Translations under genes and position numbers: made by a program | The notes under the pieces: model-generated | Database searches by the model: none | What the model was told of the DNA's origin: nothing | The model's input: only the letters and a program-made list of their open reading frames with translations | Part shown: positions 41,184 to 53,905 of the stretch, one piece after another | Position numbering within the stretch: the first letter of the stretch is position 1 | Layout of the letters: every line of letters starts with the position of its first letter | Assembly: GCF_014633365.1 (NCBI RefSeq) | Contig: NC_068347.1 | Coordinates: forward strand, 14,964,433-15,028,432 | Reading direction: 5' to 3' | DNA length: 64,000 bases | Origin: Diospyros lotus | Taxonomy: Eukaryota; Streptophyta; Magnoliopsida; Ericales; Ebenaceae

Positions 41184-44100
41184 GTTACATATGATTGTAT
41201 GGATATGCATGCCTTATTTTGGTTTGTATGCTAGATTGCTCTTTAGACCTTACTTATCTCAGATAGTGTCCCAATCCTACAATGATCTTTTTGAATTTTT
41301 TTATATTTTTCCAGATTTTCTTATATTTTTTTTCATCTTTCATGTGAGATTCACACGCATGTCCCATGTGCCTTCATGCACATCACAACTTTCACGGTGG
41401 CTACTCGCACTAAAACCCATTCTTTATTTCTAGTTGTCTTCTCTAATTACTCCCTTGCCGCTATCAATCCTCTATTCTTCTCATTTTCTTCTACTCTTCC
41501 TCTTTTTTTTTTCTCCTTTTTTTTTTTTTGCTCTTTCTTTCTTCTTTATTTTCTCTTTCTTTTTCAATTGAAATAGGTCCCGGCACCATTGATTTTGCAC
41601 CTCGCTAGACTAGTTTTTTTGGCAAGGTGTATTTTTTGCCAACACGAATTCCTCACCTATATCTTTCTATCTTCTTCTCATTTTTTTTCCAAATTTCTTC
41701 ATCTTGTTCATCCATACCACTTTCTTCCTCTAGTTTTTCTTTTTTCACCAACTTGAGCCTAGATAAACTCCCGCCAAGTTTAATTTTTTGCCAACCTTTT
41801 ATATTTCACTAAAATCATCACCAAAACATTCTATTTTTGTCCTAATAGAAACCCTTTGACCCTAAGAATAAAACTCACAAAACCAAAATTCTCAAGACTT
41901 CCTTTCAACCTCACCAATTCGAGCATTAAAGACTTGAATTTGTGAAGAAATTTATGGATCATTAGCACAGCAGAAAAATAAAAATTTTTAACTATAAATT
42001 CCTTTAGAATCTCTTCAAGGGAATAAATTAGGAAGGAAATGGCCAAGAATTACCTCTTGAAGCAAAGATTCAAGACCAACACTTGATAGAGGTCAGCACG
42101 AAACTATCTAAGCATTCTGCTTCTAACGATATTCACGTCAGCAAACAACATGAAGAACCTCCAAAAGGAAGGCTTCTTAAGGCTTGAAAAGTGCTAGCTC
42201 AGTAGGGGTGGCGTGAGAGCTCCCTCACATGCACATCACACCACATCAATGGCTTAGAGACGCACCATTTTCTATGTATCTCATGGCTTTGATGAAAAGA
42301 ACCACATAAGGGTTATTTATAACCTTTAGGCACAAAACCCTAATTGAAAGGTTTGGGTTGCATGGTATTAAGCCCATGTTTTAAACACTTTAAAACATGA
42401 TATTGGGCTTTTCTTTCTATTGTCTCTTTTTGGGTTTTATGTTTTAAACATTTTAAAACAACCATTTTGGGCCTTAATTTTAAACACTTTAAAACAACTC
42501 ATCTGGGCCTTAGTTTGAAACACTTTAGAACAGTCCATTAAGCTTGTTAAATCACCCCAATAGTCTTAGGTCAGTCTATAAATAAAATCCTAATTAATTA
42601 GATACCAATTTCCATCAAAACCTAAAGCCCAATTAGGTAACATAATCCAACTAGGATTTTAAATGGAATTTGGCAAACCTAATTTACAGACTCTATTTAT
42701 CTTAGCTCCTCATAAAGGTTTTCTCAAACCCTAAACGAGTCCACCATTACCTAGTGATGTTTACTCTTATGTGTGTGATCCATTAGGTTTCTACTTATGT
42801 TGATAATGACCTTTTTCAAAGGCTATAGACCAAGAGCGTAGTCTAGCAACCCATCAAATCCCCAATTAGTAAAAGGATCAAGTTGTAATCGTTACCTTTC
42901 AGTGATAGTTTTCCTATGCAATTCAATTCCTTCATCGATTTAAAGAGTCTTCATCAAACAAGGATATGGAAAGAATGTCAATCTCTTTTCAGTTTGATCA
43001 TGATATTCTTTGGTCCCCTAAAAATATGACTTCTTTTGGATCAACATCCAGTTGTGGCCATAGACTTTAAGCCATCTTTCACCAAAGGGCCCATGAGACA
43101 TATCTCCCCTTAACTGGGGTCGATGAATCCTATCTTGACCACCCACAACCTTCTTATGCTTTATAGCATTACCAATCACAACTACACCCACACTCCTTAT
43201 TGAGATGCTTCCATAATAGTGTCAAAGTATATGAATCTAGATGCAAGGCAATATGGTGATCTCAAGTCGAATGATTACTTGCACAATTGCCACAAGAGAT
43301 TTCCTTAGACACTCTTTGTAAGATCAATTTGAAACCCTCAAGTTGAGTTATTGTCTAGTAAACTTGTTCTCCAACAAGCACCCGCGTACTAGTTTAGGCA
43401 TCAAATGCCCACAGCCTATAAGATCAACTATCACATTCTCTAAGGTGACAACATAGCACATATCGATCTCTTTACGTCATTGATGTCACATCTCAATGAC
43501 ACTTTAGATCAAGGACATTTTAAGGTATACTCTTATGTCTATTAAAGACCTTACAATTAAAGTCACGAGTTAATTCTTTTTTACACAAAGTATCCCTAGG
43601 GACTTTGTCTTTAGACATTTTATATAATTAAATCTAAAAGACAAAGAAGTGTCAATTGAATATCTTAAACATGAAGCAAATAGATATATTACTCATAATA
43701 TATCAAACTTTACTATATCATGTACAATTTAATGCTTAAGCTGTAGGCCATACATTAACAATATCACATCATAGTATATCAAGTACAACTTAACATTTAA
43801 GTTGTATGGCATACACTAACAATTTGTGCCTCAAACCCTTGTCCAAAAACCTCAATTTATAGGCGAAATTAAAGGGGCAATAAGTTCATTATTGGGCTTT
43901 ATTGGAAAGCCCACAAGGGGTGCCACTTGGGCAAAGTAGCCATATGCATTGGTTGGTCTATTGACAATTTGAATTTAAAAGGTTACAATTTTCCTCTTAT
44001 TTATTTCACCAAAACTTAAATAATTTTTTTATTACACTTAGAACCCTTCAACTTACAAAAATTTTATTTTGACCCCCCAAAATTTTTAATTTTCTTCCCC

Positions 44101-44444
44101 CAAGTCCCTAAGATATTTCAAAAATATTTACAAATTAATTTCTTAATCAATACTAACCTTACCTTATCTTAATATTTATCCAATTAAAACTTTATCCTTG
44201 GATTTTAATTTATTTTAATATTTTTATCTGATCCACATATTTAATATTATATATATTCCCCCTCACATTCCCAATATTCTACACCCATATACATTTCTAG
44301 ATTTTTTATTTTATTTCCAAACATATATATTTACACATTTATTAATTCATTTCCTAAATTTATGCATATATATTTTTGAAAAATATATTTCCAAAGATTC
44401 TAAATAAATTTTTAAAATTAATAATTTTCCCATTTTTCTATTCC
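41184..44444. other. AT-rich, TE-like but unassigned 3.3 kb
   Basis: No gene recognised. The 41,280-41,780 part is strongly pyrimidine-rich (long T and TTC runs). A minus-strand TATA-like TTATAAATAACCC at about 42,322-42,310, followed by CT-rich leader-like sequence to 41,600, suggests an old LTR promoter. A motif TTTAAAACA(C/T)TTTAAAAC recurs at 42,380-42,540. Low-complexity AT sequence fills 43,970-44,440. I could not define element ends. Confidence 0.4.
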
Positions 44445-44572
44445 CACTACAACAATTTTGGGTTTATGCGGCATTTAAAAATGCCTTAATATGTAGTTTA
44501 CTCGTGCCCTAAAAGCTTATTGAGACACTTACAAATGCTATATAAATCCACCAAGATATCTCCCTGCATTTT

Positions 44573-44905
44573 ACATGTAATGGCATTTAAAAATGCCTCG
44601 AAAACAATTATAAATTTATGCATGTAATGACATTTAAAAATGTCTCAAAAATAATTATAAATTTATGCATGTAATGGCATTCAAAAATGCCTTGAAAACA
44701 ATTGTAAATTTAAGCATGTAATGGTATTAAAATTGCCTCGAAAATAACTGTAAATTTAAACATGTAATGGCATTCAAAAATGCCTTAAAAACAACTGTAA
44801 ATTTAAGCATGTAATGGCATTCAAAAATGTCTCGAAAACAACTGTAAATTTAAGAGTCTGATGACACTTAAAAATGCCTCTAAAACAACTATAAATTTAA
44901 GCACT
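44573..44905. repeat. CACTA subterminal 47-bp repeats
   Basis: Seven units of about 47 bp. Each contains a near-palindrome, GGCATTTAAAAATGCC, followed by TCGAAAACAACTGTAAATTT and ATGTAAT. Subterminal repeats of this kind bind the transposon-encoded protein in En/Spm elements (family knowledge). Confidence 0.85.
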
Positions 44906-45191
44906 TTTTTTTCAAAATAGGTTGATCTGGTGAACAAATTTTTGAATTCTAAAACCCGATATCAACCAACATAGACACAAATCTCTTCATCTAATTTAGT
45001 AATCCAAACCACATAATAAAACCACTTCACATATACATATACAAAACCAATACTCCATGGTCTATGATTGATTTGTCAAAAAAAGAATTACTCCAAAAAT
45101 CCATAAATCTAACAATTATCATCATTTGTCATCCATTATAACACCAAAAAAAAAAATAACAAAACAACTAATCTCCATGATCTATTGAACT

Positions 45192-47393
45192 CTAATCATC
45201 ACTTTCATCACGTTCAACCTACACAAAGAAAGTAAAAATATCTTAGTAAAATAGAAACAAAGTTTTTCTAAAGAAAGATGAAATCAACAATATAAAAGTA
45301 TAAATGTACCAAGAACAATGGCCATGCAACATGTGCTCCAAGGGCATCTCCAATGGTTTCGAACATTCCATATCTTCTTATCAATTCTTCATCCCACTCT
45401 ACTGCCACTTGAATATGTACCTCACACCAATTAGGTCTTAGTCGTGATCCACCAACTTCTGTGGATGGATCAATACTCCGGACAATTCCCTTTGCTACAA
45501 TTTGAGTTGGGTCATTTATACTTTTCAAACAAACTCTATTTTGAACCTATCAACAAAATAACAATGAATAATACAAGTTCAATATCCAACAACATCCTCA
45601 ACAAAAAAGTAACATATATAAAACAAAAATTTAAGTAGCATCACACTACTTGTAAAACTCATCATAAATAGAATAATGGAAAACAAAAGGAAAGAAAAAG
45701 AGAGATGAAACTAAATAGATAGAAAAGACCGTCGAATGGGTCAAAGCCTAAAGTTACAATGTCCCAAACAACAATTTTAAGTCGTAGTCCTCGAATGTGC
45801 ATAACTACTACAATGAAGAAGATAGTAAGAAAATTACTTGAATTGGTTGGCGAGTTGAAGTTGGTGAAGAAAAACCCATATTGCTCTGAAGAGATGACAC
45901 AAGATTAGAAGGGTTCGAAGATGGCGTAGGATGACTATTACTAGGTGTTTCTCTATTTTCCATGCACGTAGCTCTCAATTCTTGTAGCTGCTCATTCATA
46001 TTCATGTATTGTTCCTTCATCATCTCCAATTCATTCTTATAACTCATAGCAAGTCTATGAGATGTTGCACGACTAGGTATTGGACCATAAAGATCTAAAG
46101 GACAAACACCTAAGCCATACACACGTACATGCCCAGCTTTCTCCTTTCCCATAACTCACGCATTGCTTCCTACAAAAAAAAAAAAATTATATTCAAAGAA
46201 TAAATATAAACAAATGGACAAATAAATTATTATTATTTTTATTTAACTATTACCATTGCTTGACTAGCTACCTCATTTCCCGGAGTTTCACCTTTTGAGT
46301 AACACTCAATGAACAAGGTAGAGCGTGATGGGTAATAGCCAAGTTCCTTTTTCTGCATACAATGTAAATATTTATATATTATATAATAGTTAAACAAAGA
46401 TATAAAATTGAATACTTCCAATCATGACAAATATAATTAATGAGAAACAAAAATAATATTTATTTCATTAAAATTCAATTATACATAGCATTTTGAAAGG
46501 AAGTAGAAGTTACCTTTTTCTCTGCCACTCTAGCGAAACTCATCTTACCCTTTCGGTGTACCATTTTTTGATGTCCTCGACTCACTTTATTTCTATCACT
46601 AACTCTCTAGAATAAATGGCAAATTTTGTAAGAGTAATTAATTGAAAAATACCACAAGTTAAAGTATAACTTTACACACACCTTTGATGCATCAGAATTC
46701 CAAAAAGTTACCAACTCCTTCCATTGGTCTTCATGAACTCTTTCAGGAACATTTTTCATTTGTTCAACAAGAGATACATTTGGATCATAATAGTTTGTTT
46801 TCACAAAAGATTTCCAATTTCTCCACTTTTTGGTGATAGATTTCAATATCCAATCCTCTTGACCAGGAGGAAGCTGAAACTTTTCCTAAAAAAAGAAAAC
46901 AAATCAATTTGATAGAAGAATAAGCATGAACAATGATATTATACAATATTGTTATAATATAAAGAATGAAGTACACCAATACCTGAACTTGAGTCAACAT
47001 CTCTTTTTTATAAGTTTGAGGTACTTTGATCCAATTCTTATAATGTAATGGTGCGTATCTTCCATTGCGTGCTATAGCCCCTAAGAAGTGAGCTAATTCA
47101 CTTGATGATTTTTCATCAATAGGTTGCCCTAGGTCATTAAATTCAACTTGAATAGCCTCTTGCTTATCTCGAGCCCAAATTTTTCGCATAAATGTTGGCC
47201 CTTGTACATTCTTCTTGATACCATTGTCTATTCCAAAACATTATAGAAGTATAAAGTGAAATGAGCAAAGCTGAATTAGAAAAGTTGATAGATTACCTAA
47301 GACTATATTGGTTTGAGTGTTGCTTAAATCTCTTCTTGACTGGTTTGAGTCCAACCCATCAGACATACGTCCAATTCTAGTTCTTGGTGCCAT
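45192..47393 (-). pseudogene. CACTA second gene, Transposase_24-like, one frameshift
   Basis: Eight exons on the minus strand: 47,393-47,298; 47,227-46,983; 46,885-46,682; 46,607-46,514; 46,352-46,254; 46,169-45,838; 45,546-45,310; 45,218-45,192. All have GT-AG borders. It starts MAPRTRIGRMSDG and carries MRKIWARDKQEAIQVEFNDL, then FLGAIARNGRYAPLHYKNW and RWNFK-type KKWRNWKSFVKTNYYDP. SRGHQKMVHRKGKMSFARVA, EKAGHVRVYGLG and a coiled coil follow, and it ends DESDD. Exon 6 lacks one base near 46,147 (TTATGGG; one more A would keep the frame). With that base the coding length is 1,335 nt, 445 codons. It is the usual partner of TNP2 in plant CACTA elements and probably binds the subterminal repeats. 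Confidence 0.85.
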
Positions 47394-47668
47394 CAAGCTG
47401 AATTTGTGTGAATGTAGCAATACTCACTGTTACATAACAATGATTCTATGTACCAAACTAATGGAACAACACACAAATAGTATTTAGATAATTGAAATAG
47501 CTAATTAAGACAACACAATCTTGATATATAGTTTTCTACAACGAAAAATGAATTAATTGAAAATAAAACCCAAAGGAGAAAGCATTAAAAACTACAAACT
47601 CAATTTAGAAAAGCATAGAATTGAAAGTTGTACAAAGTTATAACATAAAAAAATAATAATGAACCATA

Positions 47669-50600
47669 TCAACCATAAGCATCAAATTCATCATGCTCCC
47701 TAGCCCATGTAATATCAACATTGATGTCACCATCTTGAATTTGAGGATTGCATGCATGGCTTTGCAACTGAGTCTCTATATCATCCTCACATGAATTGAC
47801 TTTTTGATCAAATTGGTCTCTAGGTGTGGTTCTTGTTACAACATGCCAGTCTTTTTCTGTAGGGTCTTCCACATAAAACACTTGTTGTGGTTGAGAAGCT
47901 AAAATAAATGGCTCATCTGTGGGCATGAGTCTAGTGAAATTGTCTAAGGTGAAACCATCATCATCTTCTTTTTTTCCACTTATTTGAGAAACCCAATCAC
48001 AATTGAATAGCGTCACTTTTTTACCACTGAGATAATCTAACTCTAAAATATCATTTAGAACTCCATAATATGTGACATCTCTTGATATGGGGTTGTTATC
48101 CCTCACGCTAGCATAACTTTCTGTCTTGGCAGTAACAATAACCCCACTATTTTGAGTTTTTCTCTTTTCCTCAACTTCTTTCACACGAAATCTAAAACCA
48201 TTAATAATAAAACCCTTGTACTTTCTTGCAACACAATTAGGACCTTGAGCAAGAGCTTGAAGCTCTTCAGATATATCCTCATTTCCAGCAGCAAACATTT
48301 CTCCAACCTAAATAAATGAAGGATAAGATTATGAAAACAAAAATAAATAAATAAATTAAAAAAATTGAAACCAAGGTTACTGAATAAAAACTTACTATGT
48401 CACTAAACCATGAAGTAAATTCCTCGGTGTGTTTAATAGCCCTTTGTCGTTTAGAAAGTTGAGGATATTGATTGTTTATTATAGTCTCATGTTGTCTGTG
48501 CATATAGTAGAATATAAGGATACAAAAGAGCTATTTATACTCTATTAAAATTAATGGAAAATAATTATTGACTTACTGAATAAATTCTTGAACTGCGTCA
48601 CAATTAAACAACACATATTTATGTGCCATTTCTAATGTTTCTCTATTTAAAACAACCATCTCTTCTTTTCCAAATGATCATCCTTGCATTGCAAATATTG
48701 GTAACTCAACATTGCTAACATTTCCTTCATCAGAATTTCTACTTGGCCGATTGAATTTGGTTTCAATGTCATCAAAATATCTAGAACAAAAGGTTAAACA
48801 TTCATTTGCTAAATAACCTTCAGCAATGGAACCCTTTGGATGAGATCTATTTCTTACATATGACTTCAATGTGGACAAATACCTATAAGATGCCCAATGA
48901 TGAAAAAGTAATTATGTTTGCTTTCAAATGAATGATATCTAAATAAAATTTGACAAAATAGAAGCAATGAGTATTACTTACCTCTCAATAGGATACATCC
49001 AACGATAATGCACAGGCCCAGCAAGTTTAGCTTCTGTTGCTAAGTGAATTGGTAAATGCACCATAACATCAAAGAATGATGGAGGGAAAATCCTTTCTAG
49101 GTGACAAAGTATTAATGCAATTTGGTATTCCATTTGAACCAAATCAACAGAGTGGAGTGATTTCGAACAAAGATTTTTGAAGTACTGGTATAACTCAATC
49201 AAGGGCTTTCGAACATGCTGGGGTAAGACCTTTCGCAATGCTAATGGAAGTAATTGTTGCATCAAAATGTGATTGTCATGACTCTTAATACCTAATATTT
49301 TGAATGGTTTAAGATGTACACACCTTGAAATATTTCCAACATACCCATCAGGAACTTTCACTTTCTTTAACACTTTGCCAAATATCTCTTTTTCTTTTTT
49401 ATTCATTGAAAAACAAGCAGGCAGTAAAGAACCATCTTCTCTCGGGTGAAGTTCACTTCTAATATTCTTCGCTTGTAAATCAAGACGTGCATTCTTGTGA
49501 TCTTTTGTCTTCCCATCTAGATTCAACAAGGTCCCAAGAATACTATCGCACACATTTTTCTCAATATGCATTACATCAAGATTGTGGCGCACTAAATTGT
49601 CCTTCCAATAGGGCAACTCAAAGAAAATGCTTCTCTTTTTCCAATTGTAAGGCAATTTTGGATTATCACTCACTTGTTTTCCAAATTTTATGTTGAATCC
49701 GTTCAATTCATCTAACACCATAGAGCCAGTTAAGCGTGGAGGTGCCTTTCTATGTTCTTCCTCACCATCAAAATTTTTCTTATCCTTACGAAAGGTATGA
49801 TCAACATCCAAGAATCTTCGATGACCCATGTAACATGATTTCCCACTTTTTTGCAATCGTTCAGAACATGTATACTTATGACATGAGGGGCAAGCAAGCT
49901 TTCCTTTTGTGCTCCATCCAGATAAGTTAGCATAGGCAGGCAAATCACTAATAGTCCACATAATAGCTGCACGCATTTTAAAATTTTCCTTAGTAGATAC
50001 ATCATATGTGTTTACCCCATCCCATAATTCCTTTAACTCCTCTATCAAAGGTTGTAAGTATACATCAAGGTTATTTCCAGGTGGTGAAGGGCCAGCGATG
50101 AGCAATGATAACATGAAAAAAGGTTGTTTCATACACATCCAAGGAGGGAGGTTGTATGGCATTAGGATAACTGGCCAAGTACTATGAGTACTACTCATTG
50201 TCCTAAATGGGTTAAATCCATCACATGCTAATCCAAGTCTAACATTACGTGGATCTTTAGCAAACTCAGGATGCTTGAAGTCAAAAGTCTACCAAGCTGG
50301 AGAATCTGCCGGGTGCCGCATGTATCCATCTTTAATTCGGTCCTCCTTATGCCATTTCATAAAGGAGGTAATTTTTGAAGACATGAATAGCCTTTGCAAT
50401 CTTGGTTTCAATTGGAAATAGAATAATACCTTAGCAGGGATTTTTGTCTCACTTGTATCTATGCTCGTTTCTCCATCATTTTGCAACCTATTTGTAGGTA
50501 TTTTGTATCTAGGAGTGTGACATTGATAACATTCTGTGGCTGTCTCATATTCCTTGTGATAAAGTATGCAATGATTTGGACATGCGTGAATTTTTCTACA

Positions 50601-51215
50601 CTCAAGGCCAAGTCCCTTAAACACTTTCTTTGTCTCGTAGTAAGATTTTGGTAATTTACCCCTCTCAAGAAATGCATCCTTTAACAACTCCAATAACATT
50701 GAAAAAGACTTGTTCGACCAATTTCCAAGACATTTAATGTGAAATAGGCGAACAAGGAATGATAACAATGAAAACTTACTCCCGAGAAAAAGTTCTTGTT
50801 TAGCTTCATGAAGTAACTTATAAAATGTCTCAGCCGTTTCATTAGGTTCATCTACAATATTCATTGGGTCATCTTCATTTACATGTTCATTTGGGATGCC
50901 AAATGCATCATATAATAACTCATGCATCTCATTATTCATAAATAGGTCATTAGGAGCATGTGTTTCAAATCCCACAAATGATGAACCTTCTCCATGGGCT
51001 GTCCATTTTGTATATCCTTTAATAAACCCAAAGCATATCAAATGATCTTTCGCCTCTTCCCTAGTTGCCCACAGTCCATTCCCACACTTCTTACATGGGC
51101 ATATTATTTTTCCATTGATACTCGCTTTAGCAAATGCCAAACTTAAGAATTCTTCCACTCCATCCATGTACCTTCTACTAACTCTATGTTCATTCATCCA
51201 ATTTCTATCCATCAT
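47669..51215 (-). pseudogene. CACTA TNP2-type transposase, two nonsense codons
   Basis: Exons 51,215-48,982, 48,882-48,577, 48,495-48,396 and 48,307-47,669 total 3,279 nt, exactly 1,093 codons, with GT-AG introns. Domains: Transpos_assoc (MDRNWMNEHRVSRRY...CPCKKCGNGLW, residues 1-80); tnp2 transposase (about 310-560, with GLACDGFNPF, WPVILMPYNLPPWMCMK, HNLDVMHIEKNVCDSILGTL); DUF4218 (about 610-760, LERIFPPSFFDVMVHLPIHL); and DUF4216 in the last exon (YYGVLNDILELDYLSGKKVT). In-frame stops: TAG at 50,291-50,289 (after SPAW, where Lys is usual) and TGA at 48,680-48,678 (after FAMQG, probably Arg CGA mutated). The rest is open. The two ATGs at 51,215 and 51,212 are both possible starts. It cuts and joins DNA at the element ends. 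Confidence 0.92.
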
Positions 51216-51308
51216 TTTCCCTTTCAAATAAAAGGATTTCCAAAAAAAGATATCTACAAAAAAGACAAAGAAATTAAATAGGTTCATTACTAATGCTTCA
51301 GGAAACAT

Positions 51309-52560
51309 AAAAAAATACCAAAAAGAAAGGCTAGAAAATCATTTAGATACACACAAAATACATATATATATATAGAGATATGTATATATATTAGCAACAA
51401 TTTTGCAAGTAAAAAAAAAGACTGCTCTCAGCTAGCAGCCTTCTCTCTCTCTATATAAATATATATATATATATGTATATGTATATATATATATATTAGC
51501 TGGAGAGAGCATTGGCAGAGCGTGTGGCAGTGTGTCTCTCTCTTCTAAATATACTTTTTCTTTGCCATTTTACTGTCAAACTATTTTTCATCCAAATTAC
51601 ATAAACCAATACATGATATTTTCACACACTTTTTCAATCTCCAAGTTATATATCTAATATATATTTTCAGTTTGTTGCTTTACTTCCAGCCATCTTTTCT
51701 CTCTTATAATTGAATTTTATATTATTTTATAAATATCCCCTTCCCACTGCCCCATGAGAAGGAATGGGTTTCTAAAGTAATTGAAAGTGAGAGCCACAAT
51801 ACTTGACTACCAATGCTTCAGGAAACGTTAAAAAAGATACATGAAGGCTTAAAAAACATTTAGATCATAAATTGAAGGCTGCCCACACACACACACGCAA
51901 AATACATATATATATAAACATATATAACTGCAAAACATAAACTGATTGTGTTGTAGAGAGGCTGCGAACTACCCGGAGGAAGCAGCGGCCGTGTTGAGGC
52001 AGCAGGAGGCTGCAATAGTGGCGTTGAGATAGCAAGGACAAGGCGATGTTGGCGTTGAGACAGTAAGGACGCAGCGACGGCGGACGTTGAGGCAGTAAGG
52101 ATGCGACGATGATGACTTTGAGGGAGCAAGCGGGCGAGGACAACAACGTTGAGGGAGTCGATGAAAGCTGCAATATGCTTGAGGAAGATGGGCAATAGGG
52201 ATTTAGGGATTTCGCAAGGGGAAAGGGAAGAGGCAGGGGAATCTCCTGCCACTGGTTTTTTCATTTTTTTTATATTTTTTTGTTTTTTATTTAGTTGTTA
52301 TATATATATTTTTTGTTTTTTTATTTAGTTGTTAAATAAAATAAAATAAATTATGAAAATAATATTAATAATTATTTGATTGATAAAAATAAAATAATTT
52401 CATGATAACTGTTAAAATAGTTTAAATTATCACAATTATTAAATAATTTAAATAATAATTTATGATAATAATTTAAAATATGTTAATAAAATAATTTAAA
52501 TTATTGTATTAAATTAATATTTATTTAAAAATTTTGAATCCATATATATAGCTTTGTTTC
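51309..52560. other. Upstream region of the CACTA transposase gene
   Basis: Contains an AT microsatellite (51,358-51,376 and 51,456-51,496), a GC-rich block (51,950-52,250) and A/T-rich sequence. Read on the minus strand, the GC-rich block begins with CCCTAAATCCCTATTGCC-like leader sequence, so it may be the first exon or 5' UTR of the transposase transcript. A 134-codon frame there (52,264-51,860) is dominated by repeats and is unlikely to be a conserved protein. Confidence 0.45.
51993..52170 (+). repeat. 30-32-bp GC-rich minisatellite
   Basis: Six imperfect units, each beginning GTTGAG(G/A)(C/T/G)AG and followed by a CG-rich spacer. They begin at about 51,993, 52,023, 52,053, 52,085, 52,118 and 52,147. 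CpG-rich compared with surroundings. Confidence 0.75.
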
Positions 52561-52565
52561 ACATA

Positions 52566-53150
52566 AGGGTGCGCAAACGATCGGTTTGATTACTGAATCG
52601 ATCAAAAAGTAATAATGAAAATAATTGAACTGTATGTAATAATTAATCAAATCGAATCAACCGACAAACCCCAAATAATCAAACTAACCAAAATCGAATA
52701 ATTAACTAAACAAAATTTGTAAAAACTGAACCGGACCAAGAATTGAACTTTCTCACATAATAACCAAACAAACTGAACTAAAGTTCAGCCTTATTGTTGT
52801 TGTCGGCCACCTAACAGGGTGGTGATTCCAATGATTAGAACTGATCAGTGGATTTCCCCTAACCACAGTGGTTCATATATCCAAAAATCAAAATGATTTA
52901 ATGGTTAGACGGAGACGAAGACGAAAGGACGAGCGAATCGGAGACGAACGAAGTGCCCCTAACCACAGTGGTTCATATTCTAATGGTTAGCAATTCGATT
53001 TGTTTTATTAACCGACCAACGAAGACCGAATCAATAAAAATTAACCCAAAATTGTTGACAAAAATAATTGAACCACTGATCGACACCTAAATAACTAAAC
53101 CAAACCGGCTGGTCGGTCAGGTTCAATTAATTAGTTCAGTTTACTAGTTC
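52566..53150. repeat. Possible foldback/MITE-like element with inner direct repeats
   Basis: Starts AGGGTGCGCAAACGATCGGT and is full of AACCGA/TCGGTT motifs in opposite orientations, ending near GATCGACACC (about 53,080) or shortly after. This layout is common in plant foldback sequences. A 23-bp direct repeat (CCCCTAACCACAGTGGTTCA) occurs at 52,856 and 52,956. No clean TSD was found. Confidence 0.4.
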
Positions 53151-53164
53151 CACACTTCAAATTT

Positions 53165-53905
53165 TAGCTTATTAGAATTATTTTATTAGAATTGTTTTAT
53201 TAGATTTCTTTACTAGGGCACTTCATAAAAGTGTCTCATTAGAATTATTTTATTGGGGCATTTTAAAAATTTTGTCCTATTAGATTTTTCCTTTAGGGCA
53301 TTTTATCGAAGTGTCTCATTATTTTTCTATTAGGGCACTTCATCAAAGTGTCTCATTAGAATTATTTTATAGGGGCACTTTAAAAATTCTGCCCTATTAG
53401 ATTTTTCTATTAGGACACTTTATTAAAGTGTTTCATTAGAATTATTTTATAGAGGCACTTCAAAAATTTTGCCCTATTAGATTTTTCTATTAGGGCACTT
53501 CATTAAAGTGTCTCATTAGAATTATTTTATAGAGGCACTTTAAAAATTTTGCCCTATTAGATTTTTTTATTAGGGCACTTCATTAAAGTGTCTCATTAGA
53601 ATTATTTTATAGAGACAATTTAAAAATTTTGCCCTATTAGATTTTTCTATTAGGGCACTTCATTAAAGTGTCTCATTAGAATTATTTTATAGAGGCACTT
53701 TAAAAATTTTGCCCCATTAGATTTTTTTATTAGGGCATTTCATTAAAAGTGTCTCATTAGAGTTATTTTATTGGGACACTTCAAAAATTATGCCCTAATA
53801 GAGTTTTCTATTAGGGCACTTTATCGCTATGCCTCATTAGAATTATTTTATTAAGGCATTTTTTTAAATTATGCCTCAAAATAGTATTTTATAGGGCATT
53901 TTTTG
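53165..53905. repeat. 80-bp tandem repeat array
   Basis: About eight or nine units of 80 bp: CTATTAGGGCACTTCATTAA, then AGTGTCTCATTAGAATTATT, TTATAGAGGCACTTTAAAAA and TTTTGCCCTATTAGATTTTT. Key motifs recur every 80 bases (GTGTCTCATTAG near 53,350, 53,430, 53,510, 53,590, 53,670, 53,750). Each unit has a short hairpin arm pair around GGGCACTT...AAGTG. Likely the other subterminal region of the CACTA element. Confidence 0.85.

Noticed and set aside
51860..52264. 134-codon minus-strand protein-coding gene
   Set aside because: Composition is driven by the GC-rich minisatellite, and two overlapping frames are equally open. More likely a leader.
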